This document shows, piece by piece, positions 23,096 to 34,187 of a stretch of DNA of 64,000 nucleotides. Position 1 is the stretch's first letter. Every line of letters begins with the position of its first letter. The position numbers were made by a program, and so were the translations under genes. Origin of the DNA: Cephalotus follicularis (taxonomy: Eukaryota > Streptophyta > Magnoliopsida > Oxalidales > Cephalotaceae). Location of the stretch: assembly GCA_001972305.1 (NCBI GenBank), contig BDDD01001947.1, positions 62,001 through 126,000 on the forward strand, given 5' to 3'. The notes beneath the pieces were generated by a model. The model worked only from the letters and a program-made list of their open reading frames with translations. It was not told where the DNA came from and searched no databases.

Positions 23096-25471
23096 ATGCT
23101 AAACAGTCAGCAACCCTGAGGGTTGTGTAGGTTACCACATGCACGGGCACATACCAGAGGAACAACCAAAACATAGCAGAGGAGAAAATCATAATAAATA
23201 TGCAATGCATGAGTACCATAATCATTACATAACCTCTATCATCCTTGGACCACTCTACTCAAACCATACATATCTCATACAGAGGAGTCTAGTCCAGTCA
23301 TCCTATGGTCTGGTCCATGTACAAGGTTCACCTTTAGGCTCACCAGCTCGCAGAATTCTCCTCTGGTTCACCTGCAGAGCGGTTCACCCTTTGCTCACAT
23401 GCTCGCGGTTCACCCCTTGGATCACCAGCTCTGGCGGAATTCACCATTAGGTTCACCATTGGCGGATTCACCCGAGATCACCAGCCTCGCGGAGTTCGCC
23501 CCCTTGGGCTCACCAGCTAGGCAGAATTCTCCCCTATTGGGCTCACCAGCCAGGGACCATCTATCTAAAACTTTTCCTTTTTCATTCTATTTCTAATTCC
23601 ATTTCCTTCCCTGGCTTATTTTCCTTTTTCTTTCCTTTGGCTTTCTTAAGCCATTTCTTAAGCCAGACCAGGGTTTACATTTGTACTTGGCACTTCCCAT
23701 GTACAAGGTTCACCCCTCAGTGTGAATGGTACATGCATAGCAATTATTCACTATATAAACGCATGCCAGGGATGCCTACATGCTAGCTTTCCATTTACTC
23801 TCCTTGTGTGTGCATACAGGAGTCATAATCCATCACTTCAGTGCATACCAGGGACGCATGCAACGTTATAACTTCTCCTTCTTCATGGTGCATGCAAAGG
23901 ACGTCCTGTTCATTAATCAGGGGACTTTCCAGCTCGATTGCATGCACGGAAATGGCAGAGAAGGACTCCAGTGCATGGCGCTTCTCTTCTGGGCAAAAGC
24001 GCCCCTGATGCGTTACCCCGGCGTGCTAGGCAAGTCATCACGGCACCTCTGGTATTCTACCACAACCTCCCTGGCACATTCCTCCGGTGCCCGATACCTC
24101 GGCACTTTAAGCTCTCACCTCGGCACCCCTGGCACTATGGCAGCTCGGCATGAGAGCTCGGCAGTTGGTGCTTAGTACTGGAGCTCGAGCCTGGACGGTA
24201 TGGGTCAACCATGACAGCTCGAGCGCTCATCCCTGGCGCTAAGGCGTTCGTCCCTGGAGCTCGGGAGCTCGCCCCTGGAGCTCGGGCGTTGGCACTAGGC
24301 AACTCGGCATGAGCTCGGCTAGGTGAGGTTGGGAATGGGATTGTGGAGCTCGGCACTATGTCCATATCACCTCTGGCTGAGCACCACGGCTTGGCTCCTC
24401 TGGCGTTAGCTCCTCAGGTACGACATGATTGTAGAGGTGTTAAACAAAAAGCTCAGGCACCTGCATGGGTCGCGCCGGTGACGAGAGGTGCTCGGCACTT
24501 GTCGGCGAGGAGCTCGGGTGTCTCGCCATGCATGGATACATGGCCAAGGGAGCTCAGCTCATCACGGCATCTACACTCATGCCGTCCTCGTGCGACAAGC
24601 ACTGTTTGTGCTTAATGGGGATGCAGGCCAGGGGATGAAATACACTTATCTCATACACAATTGTTGGAGATGTTCATGTGCAACGCACAATGCTCACTAA
24701 CGGCATCTTTCAGGGTCCAATACGTGCATGTATATATCCTACTTGAAATTGCTAATGAACACAAACCATATTACACCAATAGAAAACAATAAAATGCACA
24801 CAGTAGACAACCAAATAATAAAACATGCATAACAGACATTCACACACACACACCAGCTGGTAGGCACTCGGACATAGAGTAACCTACCTAGGGTAAGGTT
24901 GAAAATGGAGACGCTTCTTCTCCTCACAATACTGACTTCCTTCTTGGCAGAGGTCTGATACACACTTTGGCTTTGCTAATTCTTCTTCCTTGCACTAAGC
25001 CTTGCTCCCAGAGAATGGTATTTATACCATTGGAGTGTAGGGGATAGGGGGGCTCTATGGATGGCACCCACTTTGTCTCCTTCCCACTCTCTCTTCTCCA
25101 GAATTCTCTGGAACAAAATGTGCAAAATAATGTCAAAAAGTGTGTCTGCAAGCCACCACCCACCTTTTATCATGGCCTTAGGAAAGATCTAGAATTCTTA
25201 AGAGAATTCTCACGGTGAAGGGCTATCCTTGGGCTTGGCCAGCCTTACTCCACTTAGCCCAAAATACACTTTCTACATTAAAGTCCAACAATCTAATTTC
25301 CACATTAAATCAAGCCCAAGGAGAAAAACATATTCTCTTTAGCCCAAGTTCAAAAATTATATTCTATTAAGGCTCAAATAAATACATTATAAAATCCGGG
25401 TCCAGTCCAAAAGGGGGAAAAATAATTACAAAGCCCGTTAATAATATTTTATAATATTTAGGGCTCTTACA

Positions 25472-26450
25472 CTCGTTGATCGCCAGATAAACAAGATGGC
25501 GAAAAAACTAGATGGCTTGCTAAAACACAAGAGAGGTGATTACCACCCAAATGATGAACCTTATTTCACTAGTGCAATCGTCGATACCCCACTCCCGAAA
25601 GGTTTCAAAATACCAACTATTGAGCAGTATGATGGGACTGGGGATCCCGTCGATCATATAGAGACTTTTACGTCTATAATGTTGCTACAAATGGCACATG
25701 ACGCAATTATGTGTAAAGCTTTTCCTCCTACCCTTAAGAAAACAACTAGCGTATGGTATTAAAAGTTTCCACCGGGTTCAATTGAAACATTCGATCAATT
25801 GGGACAACAGTCTGTTAACCATTTTATCATCATGCACTGACATAAGAAGACATATTCTTCCCTTATGGCCGTTCGCCAAAATCCAGGGGAATCTCTTCGC
25901 GACTATATAAAGCACTTCAATAATGAAGCCCTCGAAGTGCAGGATTTGGATCCGTCAGTGGCATTAGTCGCAATCATGAATGGCCTGAAGTCTTCCAGCT
26001 TTAGCTTTTCGCTGTCAAAGCGGCCTCCCGCTAAATTTGTAGAGTTGATAAACAGAGCTGACAAATACATCAACATAGAGGAAACCATGACAGCCCGAAA
26101 GCAAGTGGAGGAAACTCACAAGAGAAAAGAACGTGACGAGTTGAGACAAGATAGTGACGTCTTTAAATGGATTGAGGATATTGTCTTCAAAAGACTTAAA
26201 GACGACCGCAGTTCTAATGGCAAAAGGAGTCCTTGTGGAGGACAACAAAATTACACTCCTTTGACAATAAAAATGAGTGATATATTAATGGGGATACGAG
26301 ACAACAGTTATCTCCAATGGCCTGAGAAACTTAAATCTAACGACAATAAGTTGGACAAATGATTCTATTGTCAATTCCATAAGGATCACGGACATGACAC
26401 TGACCAATGTCATCAAGTGAAAGACGAGGTTGAAACTTTGATCAAATGAG
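25472..26450 (+). pseudogene. gag of element B, C-terminal part with zinc knuckle
   Basis: Continuation of the gag at 21164. The capsid core contains FKIPTIEQYDGTGDPVDHIE near 25600, NPGESLRDYIKHFNNEALEV near 25878 and SSFSFSLSKRPPAKFVELIN near 25995. The zinc knuckle near 26370-26425 keeps its cysteines (FYCQFHKDHGHDTDQCHQVK). Stops occur near 25760, 25840 and 26360 and a shift near 25850. After IK near 26446 the frame ends and no protease follows. Confidence 0.8.
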
Positions 26451-26633
26451 TGATATATTTTTCCTATGCACTATCGATTCCTTAAAATCAATAAAGCATA
26501 TATGAACGATTCCTAAAACTATTAAATCGACTAAATTAAGCACGAAGATTATTAAATCATATGCGCACGAAAATGGTTAAGACAAGAGTTAAGGCACGAA
26601 CAAACTTCCAAGCATCTAGTAACGATACAAGTT

Positions 26634-27680
26634 TGTTGGCTTTTGCCACCCCGATTAAATGTTTACCATGAGTTATTTTGATGATTAACAAATGTAGATT
26701 ACTTGTATGCATAATTCTTTAAGTTATAAATGCATTTACTTACTTGATTCTTTGTCCAAAGTTGTGCCAAGAGTGTTTATGCAGATACAGGCAATTCCAG
26801 CCGACTGGAGGCAAATCCAGTCGACTGCCAAGGCTAGGAGTCGACTCCCAAAAGCATGTAGTCGACTGCACCTTCAACCTAAACCCAGAATCTGCAGAAC
26901 CAGCACACCAGTCGACTGCCACCAATTCCAGTCGACTGCTAGGCGATTACAGTCGACTGAATCAAGGGAACAGTCGACTGCCAAGGGGTCCAGTCGACTG
27001 CCAGGGAATCCAGCCGACTGCATTCAATTGTACAAAATCTGGCAGTAGGTTTTGTAACTTCAAAATTAGCCTCGACAGCCGACTGAAGTAGGGCATCAGC
27101 CGACTGCCCACTCCCAACGGCTATATTCAAATAAACGCGCCATCAATCCAGCCAGCTGCCGTCCAAATCCAGCCGACTGGATTTGTATCAGACAGTTAAA
27201 AATAGATCCGTTGGAGGCTCAACTATAAGAGGAAAATTGGACTTCTTGCACAAGTGATCCAGCTTTCAAGTTGCACATTCTCTCAAGTTATCTCAAGCAC
27301 AATACCAAGCACTCATACAATCAAAAGAGATCAATCCTAAGCTACATTCTACATTTACAAAGCTTTACTCCTTACCTTGTATACACACTTTTAGCTTTGT
27401 TCAAAGTGAGCTTCATTGTAAACAAATTCAATACGAATTTGTAACTCTCAAACATTTATTTTCACTCATACAAGAGAGGTTGTCTCTTGTATTGCTCGGT
27501 TGGAGCAAATTGTAATTCACTTGGTTGGAGCGAAAGCTTGTTGGAGCTCGGTTGGAGTTCCAAGCCCGGATTGGGGCATACTAGTGAAACACTCAGGGGG
27601 AGGCCTTGGGGAGTGGACGTAGGCGGTTTGCCGAACCACTATATATCCGTTTGCACTTTCTAAACCCTACACTCTTTACA
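26634..27680 (+). repeat. 5' LTR of the copia element, 3'-truncated
   Basis: TGTTGGCTTTTGCCACCCCG... Near-identical to the 3' LTR up to ...CACTCTTTACA, after which the last 99 bp of the LTR, the PBS and the start of gag are missing and the sequence jumps straight into the gag region before the zinc knuckle. It lacks about 40 bp found in the 3' LTR at about 31940-31980. The inner part carries the CAGTCGACTG array. Confidence 0.88.
26795..27182. repeat. array of CAGTCGACTG / CAGCCGACTG palindromic motifs
   Basis: Fourteen copies of a 10-bp palindrome or its one-base variants within about 390 bp of U3, irregularly spaced (about 20-60 bp). The 3' LTR array at 31625-32052 has two more copies. The same motif reappears at 29552-29622 inside the element. 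Confidence 0.9.
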
Positions 27681-28620
27681 TAACTTCAACAAGGGAGAAG
27701 GAAGCAAGATGGATCCTCCCACATGCTTCGAATGCAACAAACCGGGGCACATCAAAGTCGATTGCCCACAATTGAAAAAAAAGAAGCTATTCAAGAAGAA
27801 AGCACTCAAGGCTTGGCACCTAAGTGATGATGAATCATCCGATGAAGAAGTCACCGAGCAAGTGGAAAATCTATGCTTCATGGCATTGAGTGACGATGAC
27901 GAGGATAGCGAAAATGAGGTAGGTGACTCTTATACTTTTGGTGAATTGCAATTTGCATTTGATGGATTGCTTGTTGAATTTAAGAAAAAATGTTCACAAT
28001 GCTCACTCCTTAAGAAATCCATGACTAGTGTAGAAAAGGAAAAGAATTTACTAGTTGTTGAAAATGAGCATTTAAAAAATGACATAGCTATGTTAGAACA
28101 TGAACTAGGTAAAAAGGAAAATGACTTAGCTAAACCTACTTCACCTAGTGACACTACCTTAGAAAAGGAAGTAGAGACCCTAAGAGAAAAGAATGTGAAT
28201 TTAGAGAAATCTTTTAGTAAATTCACATTAGGTAGTAAGAAGTTAGAAGAGATGCTAGGTAGCCAAAGGTCGTACCTAGATAAGACCGGAATAGGTTATG
28301 CCCCTCTAGAGGTTAAGGCTAAATTGAAAAAGGCTAGAAAAAGACCTCATTGCACATATTGTAATAAAATGGGACACACTAGGAATAAATGTTTTAGGCG
28401 AATTGCACATTCACATCACTCACACACTAGACCATCTCCATATCATGATTTAATTACTTTTAGACAAGTGTGGGTTCCCAAGGGAACTATTAGTCATAAA
28501 AGTAACATTAAAGGACCCAATAAACAATGGGTACCAAGATCAAACTCTTTTAATACTTTTGTAGGTGGAACAATGCTTAAGGGCAAACCACAAAGAGGAG
28601 CAACCGTGGTATGTGGATAA
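27681..28620 (+). pseudogene. copia gag, C-terminal part with CCHC zinc knuckles
   Basis: An open frame (27709-28620) preceded in frame by NFNKGEGSK from 27682, so the annotated Met is internal to the original gag. The first knuckle CFECNKPGHIKVDC is intact (C-x2-C-x4-H-x4-C). A long acidic and coiled-coil stretch follows (LLVVENEHLKNDIAMLEHEL; LEKEVETLREKNVNLEKSF), then a second knuckle CTYCNKMGHTRNKC near 28350-28395. This two-knuckle gag is typical of plant copia elements of the Tork/SIRE type. It ends at a TAA that separates it from the protease by a shift of frame. The N-terminal gag domain is absent. Confidence 0.85.
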
Positions 28621-29266
28621 CGGGTGCTCGAAGCACATGACGGGTGACAAAAGCCTCTTCATCGATCTTAAAGAAGTTGATGGAGGAAAGGTCACCTTCG
28701 GAGATAACAACAAGGCCAAGATTTGTGGCATTGGTTCAATTGGTAACAATTTCTCTACCTTAATTGAAAATGTGTCTTATGTTGTAGGCCTTAAGCATAA
28801 TCTACTTAGTGTGAGTCAATTATGTGATAAAGGATACAAAGTTAATTTTGAGTCTTCACTTTGTCACATTATTGATTCTAGAACCAATATTGTAAAGTTT
28901 GTTGGTCATAGACAAGGCAATGTGTATGTAGTGTATTTAAAAGAAATGTTTTCAAAACATGTGTGTTTTAATGCTAATACTAATGACAAATGGCTTTGGC
29001 ATAGAAGGTTAGGCCATGCTAGCATGGATGTCCTTGCCAAACTTTCTAGAAAGGATTTAGTCATTGGTTTGCCTAAAATGAAATTTGAAAATGACAAATT
29101 GTGTGATGCTTGTGCACAAGGCAAACAAACTAGAACATCTTTTAAAGCTAAAAATATGGTTTCAACTACTCGCATTTTACAATTACTACACATTGATTTG
29201 TTTGGACCAACTAGAACTTTAAGTCTTGGTGGTAAACAATATGGATTAGTTATTGTTGATGATTAC
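28590..29266 (+). pseudogene. copia protease and GAG-pre-integrase region
   Basis: The frame 28565-29332 overlaps the gag end, about +2 shifted. Protease region: WYVDNGCSKHMTGDKSLF, where the usual D-S-G/D-T-G triplet reads DNG, so the middle residue is changed. The pre-integrase zinc-binding motif follows: KWLWHRRLGHASMDVLAKLS and CDACAQGKQTRTSF, with His and Cys ligands kept. The integrase core begins (LLHIDLFGPTRTLSLGGKQY; VIVDDY) and is cut at about 29266, directly after the first catalytic-Asp region. The codons after DDY belong to the unrelated segment. Confidence 0.85.
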
Positions 29267-29732
29267 AAGCCGCTGGACAACGAACGTTTCTGCACATTGC
29301 GAAGGGAGCTAGGTATGCAAAATCCCTCCTAACTCCTTTTATGCTTAATTGTGATGATTTATTGATGATTTGATTGAATTATTTGAAAAATGTTTTCAAA
29401 GATCATGTTGCATTTAAACATTGAGTTTTCAAACGCAATAACATATATTAGCTCACTTGCCTAGGTTGCTATTGGTCCATAATAGTATACCAAAGGCTTA
29501 CACATTCAATTGGATGGCAATTTTCTGCATTTCTCATTCTGCAGAAAACAGCCGACTGGATTGCTTACCAGTCGACTGCCTTGCTATCCAGTCGACTGCC
29601 ATTAGTGGCCAGTCGACTGGAAATTCGACAGACAGGATTAAAACCCTCGATTTTCTCCTGTCTCTTCACTTCTCTCTCAATCTTAAAACACCCAAACACA
29701 TTTCTCTCTCAAATCCGATCTGCTACCTTCAC
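29267..29732 (+). other. leader segment upstream of the second ORF, with four CAGYCGACTG motifs
   Basis: Non-coding. It contains four palindromic motifs of the LTR array type at 29552, 29570, 29588 and 29611, then a CT-rich 'cttctctctcaatc...tttctctctcaaatcc' stretch directly before the ATG at 29733. This layout resembles a promoter plus 5' leader; I infer an internal start site but see no convincing TATA box. Confidence 0.45.
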
Positions 29733-30891
29733 TATGGGACCAAAAAGAGGAAGAACTTCTACTTCAAGGGTGCCAAGAGGATCTCAAATGGAGATTGACT
29801 ACAACAATGAACTCTTTCTCTCCAAGGAGAAAGAGAATAGGTATGATTCTCACTTTAGCTCAGTTAAATTGCATATGGAGAAATGACTGAGTAGGGATAT
29901 ACTTGTTAGTAATCTTGCTGTTGTGATGACTTGGTTAGAGACAATGGGATGGTTTTACTACATTTGCTCATCACACCTTATATACCCTAGGCTAGTCAAA
30001 ATGTTTTATGCAAATTTGGAACCCTCAACTACTTGTGTTGCAAATTCATTTGTTCTAGGCACTCTCATTTGTATCACTCCTGACCTTGTTGCCGAAACAT
30101 TAGGAATTCCCAATGAGGGAATTACTAATTTTCATGATATAGGAAAAACCGAGGCACTAGGCATTTGTCTAGAGCAACCTAATGTGAATCCTATTATGAA
30201 TGTGACTAGTGGACATTTGCCTATTACCTCTAGGCTTATACTACTTCTTGTTACCAACACCTTTCTTCCTAAGTAAGGATCACACACACTCCCCTCCGAG
30301 CGCGATCTTAAATTCGTCGCTTGTGTCAAAAACGGAACCCATATTAACCTACCATATCTCATTGTCAATCACCTTTTGTCTAGGCCAAACCACACTCCAT
30401 ATCCGATGCTTCTCTCTAGGATCATTTCTACTGTCCTAGCTTCCTTTAGCATAGATCTCCCCGATGATGAGCAAATTGTTAAGCCTTCTCATAAGCATTT
30501 TGTGAACAAGGCGGGACTTAGACATTGTGGAATTGTGTTTGAGGATGGTGTATGGGTAAAAATGCAAGGAAGAGGAAGAGAGCAAGCAAGAGCGCAAGCA
30601 AATGTAGGAGGTGGGGATGGTGATGATGATGAGGAGGATGATCCACAGCAGTTTGAAATACGTCCGAATGTTGGTACTAGCAGTGGTAGCAGCAGCAGGA
30701 CTACTCTTGATTCACTCATGGCGAGAATGGATATTGCCTAGGCTGATATGGAATTTATCAAGGGAGAAATGCATCAAGTTCGTGAAGGGCAAGCAACCAT
30801 TCTTCAGGGTCAAGTGGATCTTCGACAGGGACAAGCGGACATCCTTCAGTACCTTCACAACGCTTTTCCACAGCACCCTCCTCCATCTTGA
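29733..30891 (+). pseudogene. 'putative plant transposon protein' type ORF carried by the copia element
   Basis: Starts MGPKRGRTSTSRVPRGSQME. A stop at 29883 is followed in frame by WLETMGWFYYICSSHLIYPR and VANSFVLGTLICITPDLVAE, motifs I associate with the plant-specific domain annotated as putative plant transposon protein (Transposase_32 type) found in retrotransposon-borne ORFs. A frame change near 30275 and a stop at 30739 break it. The tail is acidic (VGGGDGDDDEEDDPQQFEIR) and ends with a coiled-coil-like repeat (GEMHQVREGQATILQGQVDL; stop near 30889). Function is unknown; the family assignment is from memory of motif style and is moderate. Confidence 0.6.
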
Positions 30892-31449
30892 GCTTACATA
30901 TTTGCATCATCATGTTTTTCGTTTTGTATTTTCAAACTTTAAGTTTGTAATGTTTTCTTTGCTTTAAACTATGTGACAAGACAATGTGAATTATGTAATT
31001 GAAGTTTTTTTTAAGTATTTTTGTGCCTTGATCTTAAATTTGGATTATGTGAGAATGGCTTATGAATGCAAGAGTATTTCACTATATTCTCTCTTATTGC
31101 ATTGTTTTTATTGATAAGTTTGTATAGGAATGCATAATTTGAGGGGGAGCTCTTCAATCCATGCTATGATTGAGGGGGAGCTTCCACTTCTCTTTTTGTT
31201 GTTTGACAAAAAGGGGGAGAGATATGAGATTTATATCTAAGTTGCATAAATAATGCATTTGGGGAATATATGGGAATATATTGAAAATGTTGCATTTTGA
31301 TGAAATGACTTGATATCTTGCTTTGAGCAAGTGTACTTTGTTATGTCAAATGCATTGGATATGCCTATACTGAAATATTTGGACTTTGGAACAAAATTGA
31401 GTATAATCTGTCAAGATTTATGCAAAATATGCATGTTTTGTCAATCATC

Positions 31450-31463
31450 AAAAAGGGGGAGAT
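31450..31463 (+). other. polypurine tract of the copia element
   Basis: AAAAAGGGGGAGAT directly before the 3' LTR TG at 31464, where plus-strand DNA synthesis would be primed. Confidence 0.8.
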
Positions 31464-32648
31464 TGTTGGCTTTTGCCACCCCGATTAAATGTTTACCATG
31501 AGTTATTTTGATGATTAACAAATGTAGATTACTTGTATGCATAATTCTTTAAGTTATAAATGCATTTACTTACTTGATTCTTTGTCCAAAGTTGTGCCAA
31601 GAGTGTTTATGCAGATACAAGTAATTCCAGCCGACTGGAGGAAAATCCAGTCGACTGCCAAGGCTAGGAGTCGACTCCCAAAAGCATGTAGTCGACTGCA
31701 CCTTCAACCTAAACCCAGAATCTGCAGAACCAGCACACCAGTCGACTGCCACCAATTCCAGTCGACTGCTAGGCGATTACAGTCGACTGAATCAAGGGAA
31801 CAGTCGACTGCCAAGGGGTCCAGTCGACTGCCAGGGAATCCAGCCGACTGCATTCAATTGTGCAAAATCTGGCAATAGATTTTGTAACTTCAAAATTAGC
31901 CTCGACAGCCGACTGAAGTAGGGCATCAGCCGACTGCCCAGACATCCAGCCAACTGCCTACATGATCCAGCCGACTGCCCACTCCCAACGGCTATATTCA
32001 AATAAACGCGACATCAATCCAGCCAGCTGCCGTCCAAATCCAGCCGACTGGATTTGTATCAGACAGTTAAAAATAGATCCGTTGGAGGCTCAACTATAAG
32101 AGGAAAATTGGACTTCTTGCACAAGTGATCAAGCTTTCAAGTTGCACATTCTCTCAAGTTATCTCAAGCACAATACCAAGCACTCATACAATCAAAAGAG
32201 ATCAATCCTAAGCTACATTCTACATTTACAAAGCTTTACTCCTTACCTTGTATACACACTTTTAGCTTTGTTCAAAGTGAGCTTCATTGTAAACAAATTC
32301 AATACGAATTTGTAACTCTCAAACATTTATTTTCACTCATACAAGAGAGGTTGTCTCTTGTATTGCTCGGTTGGAGCAAATTGTAATTCGCTTGGTTGGA
32401 GCGAAAGCTTGTTGGAGCTCGGTTGGAGTTCCAAGCCCGGATTGGGGCATACTAGTGAAACACTCAGGGGGAGGCCTTGGGGAGTGGACGTAGGCGGTTT
32501 GCCGAACCACTATATATCCGTTTGCACTTTCTAAACCCTACACTCTTTACAATTCCGCAATTGTGTGTTTGTGTTTATTGAATTTTATTGTGGTATTATT
32601 GCTAGTAATTTTTATTAGTCTATTCACCCCCCCTCTAGACTTCCAACA
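31464..32648 (+). repeat. 3' LTR of the copia element (complete)
   Basis: TGTTGGCTTTTGCC... to ...CTCTAGACTTCCAACA, with 5-bp inverted ends TGTTG/CAACA. 1185 bp. A TATA-like CTATAAGAGG lies near 32093. It shows the native LTR end missing from the 5' copy. Confidence 0.9.
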
Positions 32649-32784
32649 AAGTTTTATAAAGTTTGGAAAAACCAACTATTAGACCAAGACTGGGGGGGCA
32701 TCACCATCCCCGCAACTCTCATAAGAGCAGTGTTCCAAAGCATAAATACACCTTTGAGGATGAGCAAACCTCGAAAGCGCAGAA

Positions 32785-33500
32785 GGCCTCCAAAGGGAAG
32801 GTCATTCCCTTGCTTCATAGGTAATGTTAAACTTCAAAGGCATACTCGCCTTTGGACGCCTTCGAGGCCAGGCCTCCAAAGGCAAGGTCATTCCCTTGCC
32901 TCATAGTTAATGTTAAACTTTGAAGGCATGCTCGCCTTCGAGGACAAGCCTCCAAAGGTAAGGTTATGCCTTTGCCTCATAGGTAATCTTAGACTTCAAA
33001 GGCATACTCGCCTTCGAGGACAAGCCTCTAAAGGCAAGGTCATGCCCTTGGCTCATAGGCAATCTTAGGCTTCAAAGGCATACTCACCATCGAGGACAAG
33101 CCTCCAAAGGCAAGGTCATGCCCTTGCCTCATAGGCAATGTTAAACTTTGAAGACATAATCGCCTTTGAGGACAAGCCTCTCATAGGCAAGGTCATGCCC
33201 TTGACTCATAGGCAATCTTAGACTACGAAGACATACTTGCCTTTGATGAAAAACCTCTAAAGGCAGGGTCATGCCCTTGCCTCATAGGCAATGTAAAACT
33301 TTGAAGGCATACTCGCCTTCAAAGGCAAACCTCCACTGGCAAGGTCATGTCCTTACCTCATAGGCAATCTTAAACTCCAAAACCATATTTGCCTTCGAAG
33401 ACAAGCCTCTAAAGGCAAGGTTACACCTTTTCCTCATATGCCATGTTAACATTCGTAAGCATACCCACCTTTGAAAACAACATCGTTAAAGGTAAGGTTC
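32785..33500. repeat. 76-bp minisatellite, about 9.5 units, in element B 3' region
   Basis: Units begin with a RRGCCTCYAAAGGCAAGGTC-type phrase at about 32785, 32871, 32946, 33022, 33099, 33175, 33251, 33328 and 33404. The first unit is about 86 bp, the others 75-77. Divergence between units is moderate. Its position between the coding region and 3' LTR is where Tat elements often carry satellites. Confidence 0.85.
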
Positions 33501-34187
33501 AAAATCTTGCCTTGCAGGCACAGCCTTGAGTTATACATAATGCCCATAAAGACACCACGATATCCCTTGACTGGGCTAGGTGCCCACAAAGACTCCCTTC
33601 CTCTGAGCTAGAGGGCACCGAGGTGACCTCCCATGCTAGGCGAAGTGCCCACGAGGGCACCCTCCAGCAAGCAGGAAGGCACCACGGTGCCACCCCCGTG
33701 CAGGAGTTGGTCGCCCAGTGACCAGGAGGGCAACGAGGTGCCTTGCCTCGTTGGGCGCCTAGCAAAATGGAGAAGGGCTCCTTTGATCCTCCAACTTGGG
33801 ACCACACCGCGATGATTTGAGACCACTGGAGGGTTCCCCTCGCTCTGCCAAACTCAACCCCTCAAAGGGTGTCTCGAACAGTGACAGGAGCACGTGTCAC
33901 GTGCCGGAATAGCAATCCAAGCATCGGGCATACGATGAACACACTATAAGGATACAACCGGAAGACTCTGCGGACAACGGCGAGTCCAGCCCCGAAGACG
34001 GCGTTGTCAAACGATGCCGGAGCTTGCCGCACTCGCCAGCATACGCATGTGGTGTTCTTTCTTCACCATGTTAGACATAGACGCTGACGTCAGGGCCACG
34101 CAACATGCCCTGAGTCCATTTTTGAGGTCCATTTGACCAAATTCAACTTCCTTAAGCTTTAAAAAGTTTAAGGAAATGGGGACATTA

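Larger units (their letters stand above)
21555..25471 (-). mobile_element. solo-LTR-like insertion in element B gag, itself interrupted
   Basis: Plus-strand ends are TGTCACGCCCCGAACC at 21555 and ...GGGCTCTTACA at 25471. Flanks GTCGT (21550-21554) and CTCGT (25472-25476) look like a 5-bp duplication with one mismatch, and removing the block rejoins the gag reading. On the minus strand the 3' end reads ...GGGGCGTGACA, the common end of plant chromovirus (Tekay-like) LTRs, so I infer minus orientation. No gag or pol is inside. Inner repeats include TTCACC/CACCAGCTCGC segments (23325-23560) and GAGCTCGG segments (24175-24520). An unclassified insertion lies at about 21890-23095. Confidence 0.65.
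26634..32648 (+). mobile_element. Ty1/copia element, internally rebuilt and non-autonomous
   Basis: LTRs at 26634-27680 (truncated at its 3' end) and 31464-32648. Target duplication AAGTT is perfect (26629-26633 and 32649-32653) and a purine tract (AAAAAGGGGGAGAT) precedes the 3' LTR. Coding content is the C-terminal gag with zinc knuckle, protease and pre-integrase only; then the sequence switches at about 29266 to a different segment with its own ORF. Missing: PBS, gag N-terminus, integrase catalytic core, RT, RNase H. Inserted in element B's pol-less body. Confidence 0.88.

Noticed and set aside
24135-24700. Several overlapping frames in the GAGCTCGG-rich part of the solo LTR, and frames at 42402-43030 and 52029-52581
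   Set aside because: Open on both strands because of GC-rich low-complexity sequence inside LTRs; no domains.
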